DNA from: G965233625 sp965233625
Lineage (GTDB): Bacteria; Planctomycetota; Planctomycetia; Pirellulales; Pirellulaceae
Length of the DNA stretch: 64,000 nucleotides
Reading direction: 5' to 3'
Assembly (NCBI GenBank): GCA_965233625.1
Contig: OZ247499.1
Coordinates: 1,054,001-1,118,000 of the forward strand
Notes under the pieces: generated by a model
What the model saw: only the letters and a program-made list of their open reading frames with translations
Database searches by the model: none
Told to the model about the DNA's origin: nothing
Translations under genes and position numbers: made by a program
Part shown: in pieces, positions 44,187-53,528 of the stretch
Layout: each line of letters starts with the position of its first letter
How positions within the stretch are numbered: position 1 is the stretch's first letter

Positions 44187-44661
44187 CGTAGCTTCCTTCT
44201 ATTTTGAGTTCGCTAAGAAACGATGGCGAGGGTAAATGCGGAGGGGGCAACAGCTTGGCGACTGTTGTCTGGGCCTATTGTAGGCGAACGGCCACCGGCT
44301 GTCATGCTGTTTCCAGAGAAGTCTGCATCGAAACTCTCACGGAGCAGCTGCGGATGATCCTCCGACGTGAATTAAACAAATAATCCCCCAACTTCTGTTA
44401 AACCCCAACACGGGCAATAAGTTGCGTTTTGTTGCCACATTGGGTGCAACGGGTCCGGTTCTGCTGGATGGGGCGCCTTGAAGGGTTATCGGCAACAGAG
44501 CGTTTAAAGCTGGAATTGCGATATTAAGCCCTAGTTGTTACATAAGGGATACGACGCCAAGCTTGTTTCGGCCTTTGGGCTTGGATAGGATGAAATAAGC
44601 TGTGCATCTTCGCGAGTTTGCGCACACGAATTTTTCTTGATATATCTGTAAGGGACTATTG
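44187..44661. other. Divergent spacer, adaptor / S41 protease
   Basis: A 475-base spacer between divergent genes. It is relatively A/T-rich in places (about 44370-44430 and 44515-44660). I see no open frame with a ribosome binding site and family resemblance, and no RNA gene. It carries the candidate promoter listed at 44516-44544. A second weak pair (TTGCGC 44618-44623, TATATC 44641-44646) is too close to the ATG. Confidence 0.5.
44516..44544 (+). promoter_or_regulatory. Candidate sigma-70 promoter for S41 protease
   Basis: TTGCGA (44516-44521) and TACATA (44539-44544) are exactly 17 bases apart, with transcription predicted to begin about 110 bases before the protease ATG. Confidence 0.4.
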
Positions 44662-46749
44662 ATGCTCGGCGCCACCAGATACCCCGCAATGCTTCGCCGC
44701 CCCCGCGTTCTCTTGACGGCAGTCGTCGGCGTCGCACTTTGCGGAGCAGCCTTCGCGGGCTTTTACAACCTTTGGGCCGCACCTCTCAACGGTCCCCAGG
44801 CAAGTGATCGCCAGATCACCATTATCGTCACCGCCCTGATGCGGCGGGAGCACATCTCGAAGAAGCCGCTGGACGATACGATCTCGGCCCGCGGCCTGAA
44901 AGAATTCCTCAAGACGCTGGATCCTGCCAAGGTGTACTTCACGCAGCAGGACGTTGATGAGTTCAGCAAGAACAAGAACAACATCGACGACATGCTGAAA
45001 CGCGGCGACATCACCCTGGCGCACGACATTTTCAAACGGTTCCTGCAACGCGTTGATCAGCGTGTGGCTTTGGTTGAGCAGCTGCTCCGTCAGCCGCAGA
45101 ACCATGCAGATGAGGAAGACCTGATTACCGACCGTGATCTGCTGAGCTTCTCGAAAACCGAGGCCGAAGCGCAGGATCGCTGGCGCAAACGCATTGAATA
45201 CGATTTCCTGGCGCTCAAGGCTGACGAAGTCACCGGCCAGGAAGCCATCGACAAGCTAAGCCGCCGGTATCGCAGCTTCGCCAAGCGGATGCACCAGTTT
45301 GACAATAATGAACTGCTGGAAATGTATCTGACGGCGGTAACTACCTCGTACGATCCGCACACCAGCTACATGTCTCCGACATCGTATGAAAACTTCCTGA
45401 TCAATATGCGGCTGGAACTCGAAGGTATCGGCGCCGCGCTGCGGTCGACCGATGGCGAGACCATCGTCACCAAAATCATTCCCGGCGGCGCCGCTGCGAA
45501 GAACGGCAAGCTGAAGCCTGAAGATCAGGTTGTCAGCGTTGGCGAAGGCGAAGAAGGAGAGATGGTTGACGTTGTCGACATGAAGCTGAACGACGTTGTT
45601 GCCCGCATCCGCGGCCGTGCCGGAACCGTTGTCCGCCTGGGCGTGAAACGCAGCAACGGCGATAGCGAAGTCGTAAAAATCGTCCGTGCGAAAATCGAAC
45701 TCAAAGACAGCGAAGCTCGCGGCGTGATCTTCGAAGAAGGCCGCCACCCGAACGGCGCCCCTGTAAAGATCGGCGTGATCGATCTGCCCAGCTTCTACAT
45801 GGACATGAAAGGCGCCCGCGCCGGACTGGCTGATTACAAGAGCACCACGCGCGATTGCCGCCGGATTCTGGAAGATTTCAAATCCAAAGGCGTTGAAGTA
45901 GTGGTCCTTGACCTGACACGCAACGGCGGCGGCAGCTTGAACGAAGCGATCAGCCTCACAGGTCTGTTTATCGATCGTGGTCCTGTCGTTCAGGTGAAGG
46001 ATTCAGCTGGCACTGTCCAGCAGTATGACGATCTGGAAGCGGGCATGGCCTGGAAGGGACCACTGGTGGTTCTCACCAGTAAATTCAGTGCTTCGGCCAG
46101 CGAAATTCTCGCAGGCGCCATTCAGGACTACGGCCGCGGCATTGTTGTCGGCGACAAAGCCACGCACGGTAAAGGCACGGTTCAGAGCTTGATGGATCTG
46201 GGGCAGCAGATGTTCCGCATTCAGAACCCGCCTAACATGGGCGCCCTGAAGATCACCATGCAGCAGTTCTACCGCCCCGATGGCGATAGCACACAGAAAC
46301 GTGGCGTTGTGGCCGACATTCCACTGCCATCGCTGACCAACCACATGGATGTTGGCGAATCGGATCTGGACTTCGCCCTGGAGTTTGACCGTGTGCCATC
46401 GGCCAAACATGTGAAGTACAACATGGTCCGCGGCGACATTCTCAACCAGCTGGTTACTAACAGCCTGAAGCGTCGCCAGTCATCAGACGACTTTGCCAGC
46501 CTGCAAAAGAAGATCGCTAAATACCGCGAACAGAAAGAGCGTAAAGCGATTTCGCTGAACGAAGAAAAATTCTTCGCCCGCCGCAAAGAACTCAATGCGG
46601 AAAAGGAAGAAGAAAAAGAATTCGACAATCAGCAGAATGGCGAAGAGGAAATTATTAAACGCGATTTCTACTACAACGAAGTGCTGGCCATCACGGCTGA
46701 CTACACCGTTGAGTTAGAGCGTGCGAAAATCGCCGCCACGGCCAACTAG
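44662..46749 (+). CDS. S41 family C-terminal processing (tail-specific) protease
   Basis: A 695-aa Prc/Tsp-like periplasmic serine protease. It has an N-terminal signal or anchor (about residues 13-32) and a long helical N-terminal domain. A PDZ domain (about 245-340) includes LEGIGAALRS and VTKIIPGGAAA. The S41 catalytic core has SASASE (476-481) providing the nucleophilic Ser and GDKATHGKGT with Lys 504. The C-terminal tail is a Lys/Glu-rich helix. Length and order match Prc rather than the shorter CtpA. It degrades or trims exported proteins. ATG 44662 has AAGGGA upstream; a strong terminator follows. Confidence 0.93.
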   Translation: MLGATRYPAMLRRPRVLLTAVVGVALCGAAFAGFYNLWAAPLNGPQASDRQITIIVTALMRREHISKKPLDDTISARGLKEFLKTLDPAKVYFTQQDVDEFSKNKNNIDDMLKRGDITLAHDIFKRFLQRVDQRVALVEQLLRQPQNHADEEDLITDRDLLSFSKTEAEAQDRWRKRIEYDFLALKADEVTGQEAIDKLSRRYRSFAKRMHQFDNNELLEMYLTAVTTSYDPHTSYMSPTSYENFLINMRLELEGIGAALRSTDGETIVTKIIPGGAAAKNGKLKPEDQVVSVGEGEEGEMVDVVDMKLNDVVARIRGRAGTVVRLGVKRSNGDSEVVKIVRAKIELKDSEARGVIFEEGRHPNGAPVKIGVIDLPSFYMDMKGARAGLADYKSTTRDCRRILEDFKSKGVEVVVLDLTRNGGGSLNEAISLTGLFIDRGPVVQVKDSAGTVQQYDDLEAGMAWKGPLVVLTSKFSASASEILAGAIQDYGRGIVVGDKATHGKGTVQSLMDLGQQMFRIQNPPNMGALKITMQQFYRPDGDSTQKRGVVADIPLPSLTNHMDVGESDLDFALEFDRVPSAKHVKYNMVRGDILNQLVTNSLKRRQSSDDFASLQKKIAKYREQKERKAISLNEEKFFARRKELNAEKEEEKEFDNQQNGEEEIIKRDFYYNEVLAITADYTVELERAKIAATAN

Positions 46750-46780
46750 CCTGCTGGCGACAGCAACCGGATGAAACGAA

Positions 46781-46811
46781 GGGAACGTCTTCACAGGCGT
46801 TCCCTTTTTTT
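46781..46811 (+). terminator. Intrinsic terminator after S41 protease
   Basis: GGGAACG (46781-46787) and CGTTCCC (46798-46804) form a perfect 7-bp stem followed by seven T. Confidence 0.92.
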
Positions 46812-46916
46812 ATGGCGGGGAATCAGACCAACGGGCGCCCTCTCGTAATATCCGCGCTGCAATTCTATTCTTTAACGGTGCGTGGCGTTTCTTCACCTAA
46901 CCGGAAGCATCTTGAA

Positions 46917-47381
46917 ATGACGGCTGTTTACGACCGCCTGGGTCTGCGATTTATGTACCCCGAAAACTGGCAGGTTGGGGAAGAGCAGATTGAAGACTGG
47001 CCGCGGGGGCTGTCTGTGCAGAGTCCTGCCGGCGCGTTCTGGATGGTCCACATCTACCCTTCCACCGCCAACCCTGATGAGGTGGCCCAGAAGGTCTTAG
47101 AAACAATGCGTGCTGAGTACGACTCGCTGGAGCAGGAGGCCGTGTCCGAGGAACTGAGCGGCTATACCGCGGAAGGGCACAACATGAACTTCTACTGCCT
47201 GGACATGGTGGTCCACGCAGAAACCCGCTGCTTCCGCTGGAAAGGCTACACGCTGATGCTGATGTCGCAAGGCGAAACCCGCGACTTCGATGAGGCGGCG
47301 CCGGTGTTCAAAGCGATGGCGTTCAGCCTGCTGCAAGACGATGGTCCAGACATCAGCCCGGCTCCGCCCGAAGAGGCGTGA
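46917..47381 (+). CDS. Small soluble protein of unknown function
   Basis: A 154-aa protein I cannot assign to a named family with confidence. The start MTAVYDRLGLRFMYPENWQV and the alternating aromatic strands (GAFWMVHIYPS, NMNFYCLDMVV, CFRWKGYTLMLMSQGE) suggest a PsbP/DUF1795-like beta-sheet fold, in which a YPxxW motif near the N-terminus is common. ATG 46917 is preferred over an upstream open frame that starts inside the terminator. It converges on the MacB-like permease with a 6-base gap. Confidence 0.65.
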   Translation: MTAVYDRLGLRFMYPENWQVGEEQIEDWPRGLSVQSPAGAFWMVHIYPSTANPDEVAQKVLETMRAEYDSLEQEAVSEELSGYTAEGHNMNFYCLDMVVHAETRCFRWKGYTLMLMSQGETRDFDEAAPVFKAMAFSLLQDDGPDISPAPPEEA

Positions 47382-47387
47382 TAGATT

Positions 47388-48716
47388 CTATTCGTGACGC
47401 AGAGCTTCAATCGGGTCCATCCGCGCGGCGCGGAAGGCGGGATAAATTCCGAAGACGATGCCCACGATGACCGAAATGCCGAACGCAATGGGGATCGAAA
47501 GCGGCACAATCTGCGGCTGCAATTCACTGACGACCGCCGGCAGCGTGCTCATGTAAGTGGAGGCGTATCGCTGCAGGATGATGTCTCTAACCACATAGAT
47601 GACGGCCGGACAAGCCAGACCGCCGATGATACCCGTCAGGCCGCCTACAACGCTCATCACGATGCATTCCACCAGAAACTGCCGCACAATATCGCCGCGG
47701 CGTGCGCCTAGGGCACGGCGGATGCCAATTTCGCGCGTCCGTTCAGTCACCGTCGCCAGCATGATGTTCATAATGCCGATGCCGCCAACGAGCAGCGAGA
47801 TGGCAGCGATCAGCCCCATAAAGAACATGAACATCAACCGCGTTGTTTTTGCCTGTTCCAGCAGTTCAAGCGGTGTGACGATAGCGATGTCCTGCATATC
47901 ATCGTGGTTTGACAGGGTGTGCTTTACGACTTCGGCCGTTCGCAGCACATTCTTCACATCGTCAACCTGCAATGTCATCTGATTGAGTTCGACAATCTCA
48001 CCCTGAAACGTGCCGCTGCCGCGGTAGACCACAAAGTCGCCAATCCGGTAACGAAGTGTGTCTGCCGGAATATAGACGTCTTTCGAGAAGTCCTGTGCGG
48101 CCAGCGATCCGCCAACCGCCGCCGTTGCGTTGCGGGGTTCGAGAATACCCACCACCACGTAATAGTCCTTCGACTGGGTGATGTTAATTTTCTTCCCCAG
48201 TGCGTCCTGACCCGGAAACAGAACTTCCGCCACTTCTGCGGCAATCACGCAGTGCACCATGCGGGCTTCGTTATCGGTGTGCGAAAGAAACCGGCCGCGC
48301 GCGACTTTCAGATGCATCATCTCGAAATACGTCGGCGAACAGCCAACCAGCCGGCCGTCCATGCCGCGGCCAGCGTGCGTGAACTGACTACGGATCTCGC
48401 GGATCTTCATCGCGTTGCTGATCGTGGGAATCGTTTCCACCACAATGTCGAATTCTTCCCGTTTGATCCCATAAGGCACGGGGCCCCGCGACCCGGCGGT
48501 TGCTTCGGCAGGCGGTTTGATGGAACGCACGATGATGTTATTGGCGCCCAGACCTTCAATCTGCTTCTGCGCCTCGCGGCTGATGCCTTCACCAATCGCC
48601 AGCAGCCAGATAACGCTCGCCACGCCAATAAAAATGCCCAGAATCGTGAGCAGTGAGCGCATGGGATGAAGCAAAAGGCTTTTGAAACCAAGTTGCCAGG
48701 TACGGAGCCAGAGCAT
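47388..48716 (-). CDS. ABC transporter permease, MacB/FtsX type
   Basis: A 442-aa permease. An N-terminal membrane helix (LLTILGIFIGVASVIWLLAI, about 22-41) is followed by a large MacB-type periplasmic core domain (about 50-290). Three C-terminal helices form the FtsX domain, with GGIGIMNIMLATVTERTREIGIRRALGARR, the conserved coupling-helix segment. The end MDPIEALRHE is typical of MacB-like permeases. It is a natural partner of the ATPase and adaptor at 41694-44186, which are on the same strand about 3.2 kb downstream, beyond two opposite-strand genes. Confidence 0.92.
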   Translation of the reverse strand: MLWLRTWQLGFKSLLLHPMRSLLTILGIFIGVASVIWLLAIGEGISREAQKQIEGLGANNIIVRSIKPPAEATAGSRGPVPYGIKREEFDIVVETIPTISNAMKIREIRSQFTHAGRGMDGRLVGCSPTYFEMMHLKVARGRFLSHTDNEARMVHCVIAAEVAEVLFPGQDALGKKINITQSKDYYVVVGILEPRNATAAVGGSLAAQDFSKDVYIPADTLRYRIGDFVVYRGSGTFQGEIVELNQMTLQVDDVKNVLRTAEVVKHTLSNHDDMQDIAIVTPLELLEQAKTTRLMFMFFMGLIAAISLLVGGIGIMNIMLATVTERTREIGIRRALGARRGDIVRQFLVECIVMSVVGGLTGIIGGLACPAVIYVVRDIILQRYASTYMSTLPAVVSELQPQIVPLSIPIAFGISVIVGIVFGIYPAFRAARMDPIEALRHE

Positions 48717-48880
48717 CGGAGGATACCGCAGGAAGGAGGGAGCGACTTGCTTCGATTATACACAAAGCCCAGCTTTCGGCCTGTACCTTTCGCGGGGCGA
48801 GTGCAAACCTGCGTGTATTTTTCCGCTTATACTGTCAGGTTAGAACGGTCAGCACCTTTTACCTGAAAGGGTCCGCCATC

Positions 48881-51802
48881 GTGTTTAAGAAATCCATCCA
48901 CGCAATTCTCATCTTGGCGATTGCATGCAGCCTTATCGCTGCCTCTAGAGCCAGTGAGCCATCTTCGCCGCTCCAGCCGCGGGAAGCTATCTCGCACATG
49001 AAAGTGCGCCCTGGTTTGAAGGTGCAGCTGGTCGCCGCAGAGCCGCAAGTTGTCGATCCCGTCGCCGTACGGTTTGATGCCCGCGGGCGGATGTGGGTTG
49101 TGGAAATGCGAGATTATCCAACAGGACCCGCTGCGGGCGAACAGCCGCAGTCGCGGATTCGGATTCTTGAAGACGCTGACGGTGATGGCTTCTTTGAGAA
49201 GGCTTCAACCTTCGCCAGTGGACTCACGTTTCCCACGGGTCTGCAACCGTGGAAGGGCGGCGTGATTGTCACGCTGGCCGGCGCCGTAGTTTATATGAAA
49301 GACACCACGGGCGACGGCAAAGCGGACCTGCAACAGACCTGGTACGAAGGCTTCACGCAGGACAACACGCAGCTGCGGGCCAACCATCCCCGCCTGGGAC
49401 TCGACCGTCAGATTTATGTGGCAAACGGACTGCGTGGCGGCGAAGTACATAACCCACGCAAGGCAGGCAGCCGGAAGATCAACCTTCGCGGTGGGGACTT
49501 CCGGTTCGACCCGCATACGTTTGAATACGCAGCCGATTCCGGCGCCGGACAGTTTGGTCTGACATTTGATAACTTCGGCAACCGCTTTGTTTGCAGTAAC
49601 CGGAATCCGCTGAAACACATGGTGCTAACCAGCGATATGCTGCGCGATACAACAGCCGCGATCGCCGCCACAGGTCACGATGTCGCAGCAGCCGGCGCCG
49701 CCTCCAAGCTGTTTCCCATTAGCAATGCATGGACAACGTCTACCTTGCATGCCAACCAGTTCACCGCTGCTTGTGGCGTGCACATCTACAACGGCAGCGC
49801 GATCCCTGAACTGAACGACGTTGGCTTTACGTGCGACCCGACTGGCAACCTGGTGCATGGCGAACGTCTGCATCCGCATGGCGCCACCTTTCGTGCGGAA
49901 CCATTAAGGCAGGGTGTTGAATTCCTGGCGTCGACGGACACCTGGTTCCGGCCGGTCAACCTGACGACAGGCCCGGATGGCGCCTTGTATGTTGTGGACA
50001 TGTACCGGGCCGTGATCGAACATCCGCGCTGGATGCCGGCGGAACTAAAGACCCGCCGTGATCTGCTGGATGGCAACACCAAAGGACGCATCTACCGGGT
50101 CGTTCCAGCCGAAGATGCAGCAACGCAGAAGTCGCACCCCGTGGCGATGGACACCAAGACCTCGCAGCAACTGGTTCGTCTCCTTTCCCACCGTAACAGC
50201 TGGCAACGCAACACGGCCGCGCGGCTGCTGCTGGAACGGCAAGATGAGAGCGCGAACGCGTCGCTACGCAAACTTGCCCGTAGTGCGTCGCCGGCAACGG
50301 CCCGCGTCTGGGCGTTGTCGTTACTGATGGGCAGCGGTAGCCTTTCGACAGGGGATCTTCTTGCTGCACTGGGCGATGCCGATCCTCGCATCCGCGAACA
50401 AGCCATCCGCGTTGCTGCAAAGCATTTCCGTGGCGAACAACAACTTCGCCAGAAATTAGTGCAGATGCACGACGACCCTGATGCCAGGGTGCGTTTCCAG
50501 CTTGCTTTCGCCCTGGCGCCGGTCGAGAACGAAGCGGAACTGGCGTCACTCACGCACATTGCAGAGCGCGGCGCCGGTGACCCGTGGACGCGGCGGGCTG
50601 TGATTGTCGCCGCAGGAAAAAAAGTTAACCAGCTTGCGACAGAGCTGCTGACGCAATTGACGGTCGACACGCCAAATCCGCAAGAGGAACAACTCCTGCT
50701 GGAAACAACATCGCTTGCCGCCAAGGATCAAACCGCCGCGCGGCAGTTGATGGCGGATTCGCTTACGAGCACGAAAATTTCCACCCGCTTGAAGATGCAA
50801 CTCGTACTTGCAATCTGCAAGAACGCCCGCTGGCAGGCAAACGATATCGCCACGGTTCAAAGGCTAGACGCCGGCGCCGTCCGTGAATTTAAGAACCTTA
50901 CCGAAGCGGCAAACAAGCAATCGACAAACGCCGCGGCGGACAGCGAAGCGCGTCTACTAGCGATTGAACTGCTCGGTTTTACAGGTGAGACGGAGAAGCT
51001 TCTGCAACTAGCCGGACCAGGCGCCGCGCCGCAGATTCGCATTCAGGCGATCAACGCGTTAGCGCGGCAACATGACTTAAAGCCCTGGAAACAACTGTTG
51101 CCAACAAGTGGCGAAATGTCACCCGCCGTCCGCACGGCCTTGATGAATTCCGTGCTGCAACGAAGCGAACGCATCGCGTTGCTTCTTGATGAGATTGAAG
51201 CGGGCCGTATGCGTTCATCAAGCGTTGACCGTACCGCCGCCAGCCGGTTGTTAAAACACCCGGATGAAAAGATCCGCACCCGTGCGCGTACTCTCTTAGC
51301 ATCGGCGGTTGCCTCGGATCGTGTAAAAGCCCTCGCGAAGTATCAGTCAGCGTTGCAGATGACGGGCCACGCCACCAAGGGCAAGGCTGTGTTCACAAAG
51401 AACTGCGCAACCTGCCACCGCATTGGCGAGACCGGCGTGGACGTCGCACCTGACATCGCCGATTCGCGGACAAAAACCCCGGCGCAACTTCTCGGAGATA
51501 TCCTGCAGCCCAACCGGGCTATCGATGCGGCGTACATCGGCTATACGGTGGTGCTGCAGGACGGCAGTGTGCTGAGCGGTGTTATCACAGACGAAACGGC
51601 GGCAGCGATTACCCTCAAGCAACCGGGCGGGAAATCGCAGGTTATTGCCCGCGCCGACATTGAACAACTTGTTTCGTCCGGCGCTTCGCTGATGCCTGAT
51701 GGGCTAGAGAAAGAAATTGACCTGCAACAGATGGCGGATCTGCTGAAGTTCATCAAACATTGGCGATACGAGGCAGAATCGATTCCGCTCCAGCAGCCGT
51801 AG
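48881..51802 (+). CDS. PVC-type membrane-bound dehydrogenase with HEAT repeats and c-heme domain
   Basis: A 973-aa exported protein of the planctomycete/verrucomicrobial membrane-bound dehydrogenase family. A signal peptide (residues 5-24) is followed by a glucose/sorbosone-dehydrogenase-like beta-propeller (about 35-410) with MWVVEMRDYPTG and DGDGFFE. HEAT-like helical repeats (about 425-820) follow, and a C-terminal cytochrome c-like domain has C842-A-T-C-H846 and the DGSVLSGV segment. Electron transfer from sugar oxidation is inferred. The start is GTG 48881, with a good -10 (TATACT, 48828-48833) about 40 bases upstream but no clear -35. Confidence 0.9.
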   Translation: MFKKSIHAILILAIACSLIAASRASEPSSPLQPREAISHMKVRPGLKVQLVAAEPQVVDPVAVRFDARGRMWVVEMRDYPTGPAAGEQPQSRIRILEDADGDGFFEKASTFASGLTFPTGLQPWKGGVIVTLAGAVVYMKDTTGDGKADLQQTWYEGFTQDNTQLRANHPRLGLDRQIYVANGLRGGEVHNPRKAGSRKINLRGGDFRFDPHTFEYAADSGAGQFGLTFDNFGNRFVCSNRNPLKHMVLTSDMLRDTTAAIAATGHDVAAAGAASKLFPISNAWTTSTLHANQFTAACGVHIYNGSAIPELNDVGFTCDPTGNLVHGERLHPHGATFRAEPLRQGVEFLASTDTWFRPVNLTTGPDGALYVVDMYRAVIEHPRWMPAELKTRRDLLDGNTKGRIYRVVPAEDAATQKSHPVAMDTKTSQQLVRLLSHRNSWQRNTAARLLLERQDESANASLRKLARSASPATARVWALSLLMGSGSLSTGDLLAALGDADPRIREQAIRVAAKHFRGEQQLRQKLVQMHDDPDARVRFQLAFALAPVENEAELASLTHIAERGAGDPWTRRAVIVAAGKKVNQLATELLTQLTVDTPNPQEEQLLLETTSLAAKDQTAARQLMADSLTSTKISTRLKMQLVLAICKNARWQANDIATVQRLDAGAVREFKNLTEAANKQSTNAAADSEARLLAIELLGFTGETEKLLQLAGPGAAPQIRIQAINALARQHDLKPWKQLLPTSGEMSPAVRTALMNSVLQRSERIALLLDEIEAGRMRSSSVDRTAASRLLKHPDEKIRTRARTLLASAVASDRVKALAKYQSALQMTGHATKGKAVFTKNCATCHRIGETGVDVAPDIADSRTKTPAQLLGDILQPNRAIDAAYIGYTVVLQDGSVLSGVITDETAAAITLKQPGGKSQVIARADIEQLVSSGASLMPDGLEKEIDLQQMADLLKFIKHWRYEAESIPLQQP

Positions 51803-51880
51803 CTTTCAGAATGACTGCACTTACGATAAATTACCGTCTTCTTTGATGAGCGACGCCGTTACCTGAATGGGACAACCTTT

Positions 51881-52606
51881 ATGCCGGTCAACGCAGATGT
51901 TCTTGCAAAACTTGCTCAGTTCGACACGCCAACCATCTGTAATGTCATCGAGCTTTTCGATCATCGCCCGCGGAACACGGGCTATATGGATGGCCGCATT
52001 AGGTGCGGTTTCCCCAGCCTGAAGCCAATGGTCGGCTTCGCCGCGACGGCAAGCTTCCGCTCCGACGCGCCACCGGCTGGTGGCGATGCTTATGGCAGTA
52101 TGCAGAAGCAACTGGAGCAGTTTGAAGGACTGGATGGCCCGGCGGTCGTCGTTTTTCAGGACCTGGACGATCCGCCTGTTTCCGCTGTCTTCGGCGAAGT
52201 GATGTGCACCACCTACCAGGCGTTCGGCTCGGTGGGACTTGTGACAAATGGCGGCGGGCGGGATCTCGAACAGGTTGCGGAACTGAACTATCCCGTGTTT
52301 ACCGGTTCGACCATCTGTTCTCACGGTTATTGCCACATGCTTCACATCGGACTGCCCGTTCGTGTGGGCGGACTGATGGTGAACACCGGCGACCTGCTCC
52401 ACGGCGACGCTAACGGCGTCACCAACATTCCTATCGAAATCGCCGGGGAAGTGGCGGACTGTGCGGCCGAATTCCTAGCTGCCGAAGATATCATGCTTAG
52501 CTATTTGAAGGCTCCGGGGGAAAAGTCTGCGGCGAAATTCGATGAACTTCGCCAGGCGTTTCAGTCCGAAGTCGCCAAGCTTCAATCCCGCATTCAGGGA
52601 AAGTAG
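51881..52606 (+). CDS. RraA family protein (HMG/CHA aldolase-like)
   Basis: A 241-aa RraA-superfamily protein, often mislabelled as dimethylmenaquinone methyltransferase. The active-site motif NGGGRDLEQV supplies the Arg-Asp pair used by 4-hydroxy-4-methyl-2-oxoglutarate/oxaloacetate aldolases. GEVMCTTYQAFGSVGLVTNG precedes it and LLHGDANGVTNIP follows. The N-terminus FDTPTICNVIELF is also typical. The C-terminal helix is longer than in minimal RraA. The substrate is not predictable; aldolase or decarboxylase activity is the best guess. It is followed by fhcC after 85 bases. Confidence 0.85.
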   Translation: MPVNADVLAKLAQFDTPTICNVIELFDHRPRNTGYMDGRIRCGFPSLKPMVGFAATASFRSDAPPAGGDAYGSMQKQLEQFEGLDGPAVVVFQDLDDPPVSAVFGEVMCTTYQAFGSVGLVTNGGGRDLEQVAELNYPVFTGSTICSHGYCHMLHIGLPVRVGGLMVNTGDLLHGDANGVTNIPIEIAGEVADCAAEFLAAEDIMLSYLKAPGEKSAAKFDELRQAFQSEVAKLQSRIQGK

Positions 52607-52691
52607 AAGAGGCGCGGTCTTAGCATCCGTCGATTCGAAAACATCGCACAGAGAACATTGATTGCAGGTTGAGGGTCGCCCTTAAAATCCC

Positions 52692-53504
52692 ATGCCGCTG
52701 ACACTTTCTTATAACAACGCAGCCAATACGCCCCTCGAAGTCGAGGGCGTCACGCCTGATGCGCTCCGCGAACTCTCCATTGCCGAAATTGAGAAGATGG
52801 AGGTATTTCACGGCAACCGCAAGCATCCGTTAGCCGAATTCTTTGCCGTCAGCGGCGAACCTGAAAGTGGCGAATTGCACTGGGAGGGCGACCTGACAGG
52901 CGTGCATTGGATAGGCGCCGGGATGAAAGACGGCGTTATCCGGATTGCCGGAAACGCGGGCCGCCACATTGGCAGCGAGATGTCGGGCGGTGAAATTCAT
53001 GTTGAGGGCGACGTCAGCGACTGGCTTGGCGCCGAAATGAGCGGCGGCCTGATTCATGTGCGTGGCCGCGCAGGGCACCTGGTAGGTTCCGCTTACCGGG
53101 GCAGCACAAGAGGGATGAAGGGCGGCGCCATCCTGGTGGAAGGCGACTGCGGTAACGAAACCGGGCACACGATGCGTCGCGGCCTCATCGCCATCGGAGG
53201 CAGCAGCGGCGATCTGGCCGCATTCAACATGCTGGCCGGCACGGTCATCCTGTGTGGCGAAGCGGGTATCCGCCACGGGGCTGGCATGAAACGCGGGACG
53301 CTGGTGCTGCTGCACCCGGACCCGGCGCCGATCCTGCCGACTTTCCGCTATGCCTGCCAGACGCAGCCGCTTGCCATGCAATTGCTGAACCGGAACCTGA
53401 CCGGCATGGGCTTCAACCATGCAGCAAGTCTGGCCGCGCCACTGAAGCTCTACAATGGCGACATGCTAGAAGGCGGGCGTGGTGAAATACTTTTGCCCGC
53501 CTGA
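52692..53504 (+). CDS. fhcC: Formylmethanofuran dehydrogenase subunit C-like protein
   Basis: A 270-aa right-handed beta-helix of the FwdC/FhcC family, related to the C-terminal domain of glutamate synthase. The repeating G-x2-G-x3-G-x-x-M-x-x-G-x-I pattern is clear (IGAGMKDGVIRIAGNAG, IGSEMSGGEIHVEGD, LGAEMSGGLIHVRG, TGHTMRRGLIAIGG). In methylotrophs and planctomycetes, FhcC is part of the formyltransferase/hydrolase complex that releases formate from formyl-methanofuran-type C1 carriers. No other tetrahydromethanopterin-pathway gene is in this window, so its partners must lie elsewhere. Confidence 0.88.
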   Translation: MPLTLSYNNAANTPLEVEGVTPDALRELSIAEIEKMEVFHGNRKHPLAEFFAVSGEPESGELHWEGDLTGVHWIGAGMKDGVIRIAGNAGRHIGSEMSGGEIHVEGDVSDWLGAEMSGGLIHVRGRAGHLVGSAYRGSTRGMKGGAILVEGDCGNETGHTMRRGLIAIGGSSGDLAAFNMLAGTVILCGEAGIRHGAGMKRGTLVLLHPDPAPILPTFRYACQTQPLAMQLLNRNLTGMGFNHAASLAAPLKLYNGDMLEGGRGEILLPA

Positions 53505-53528
53505 GATGTCCGCGTCTCAAGTCTGCGG

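Noticed and set aside
44618..44646. TTGCGC-17-TATATC promoter directly before the S41 protease
   Set aside because: The predicted start would fall on the ribosome binding site, leaving about 9 bases before the ATG; the pair at 44516-44544 is more plausible.
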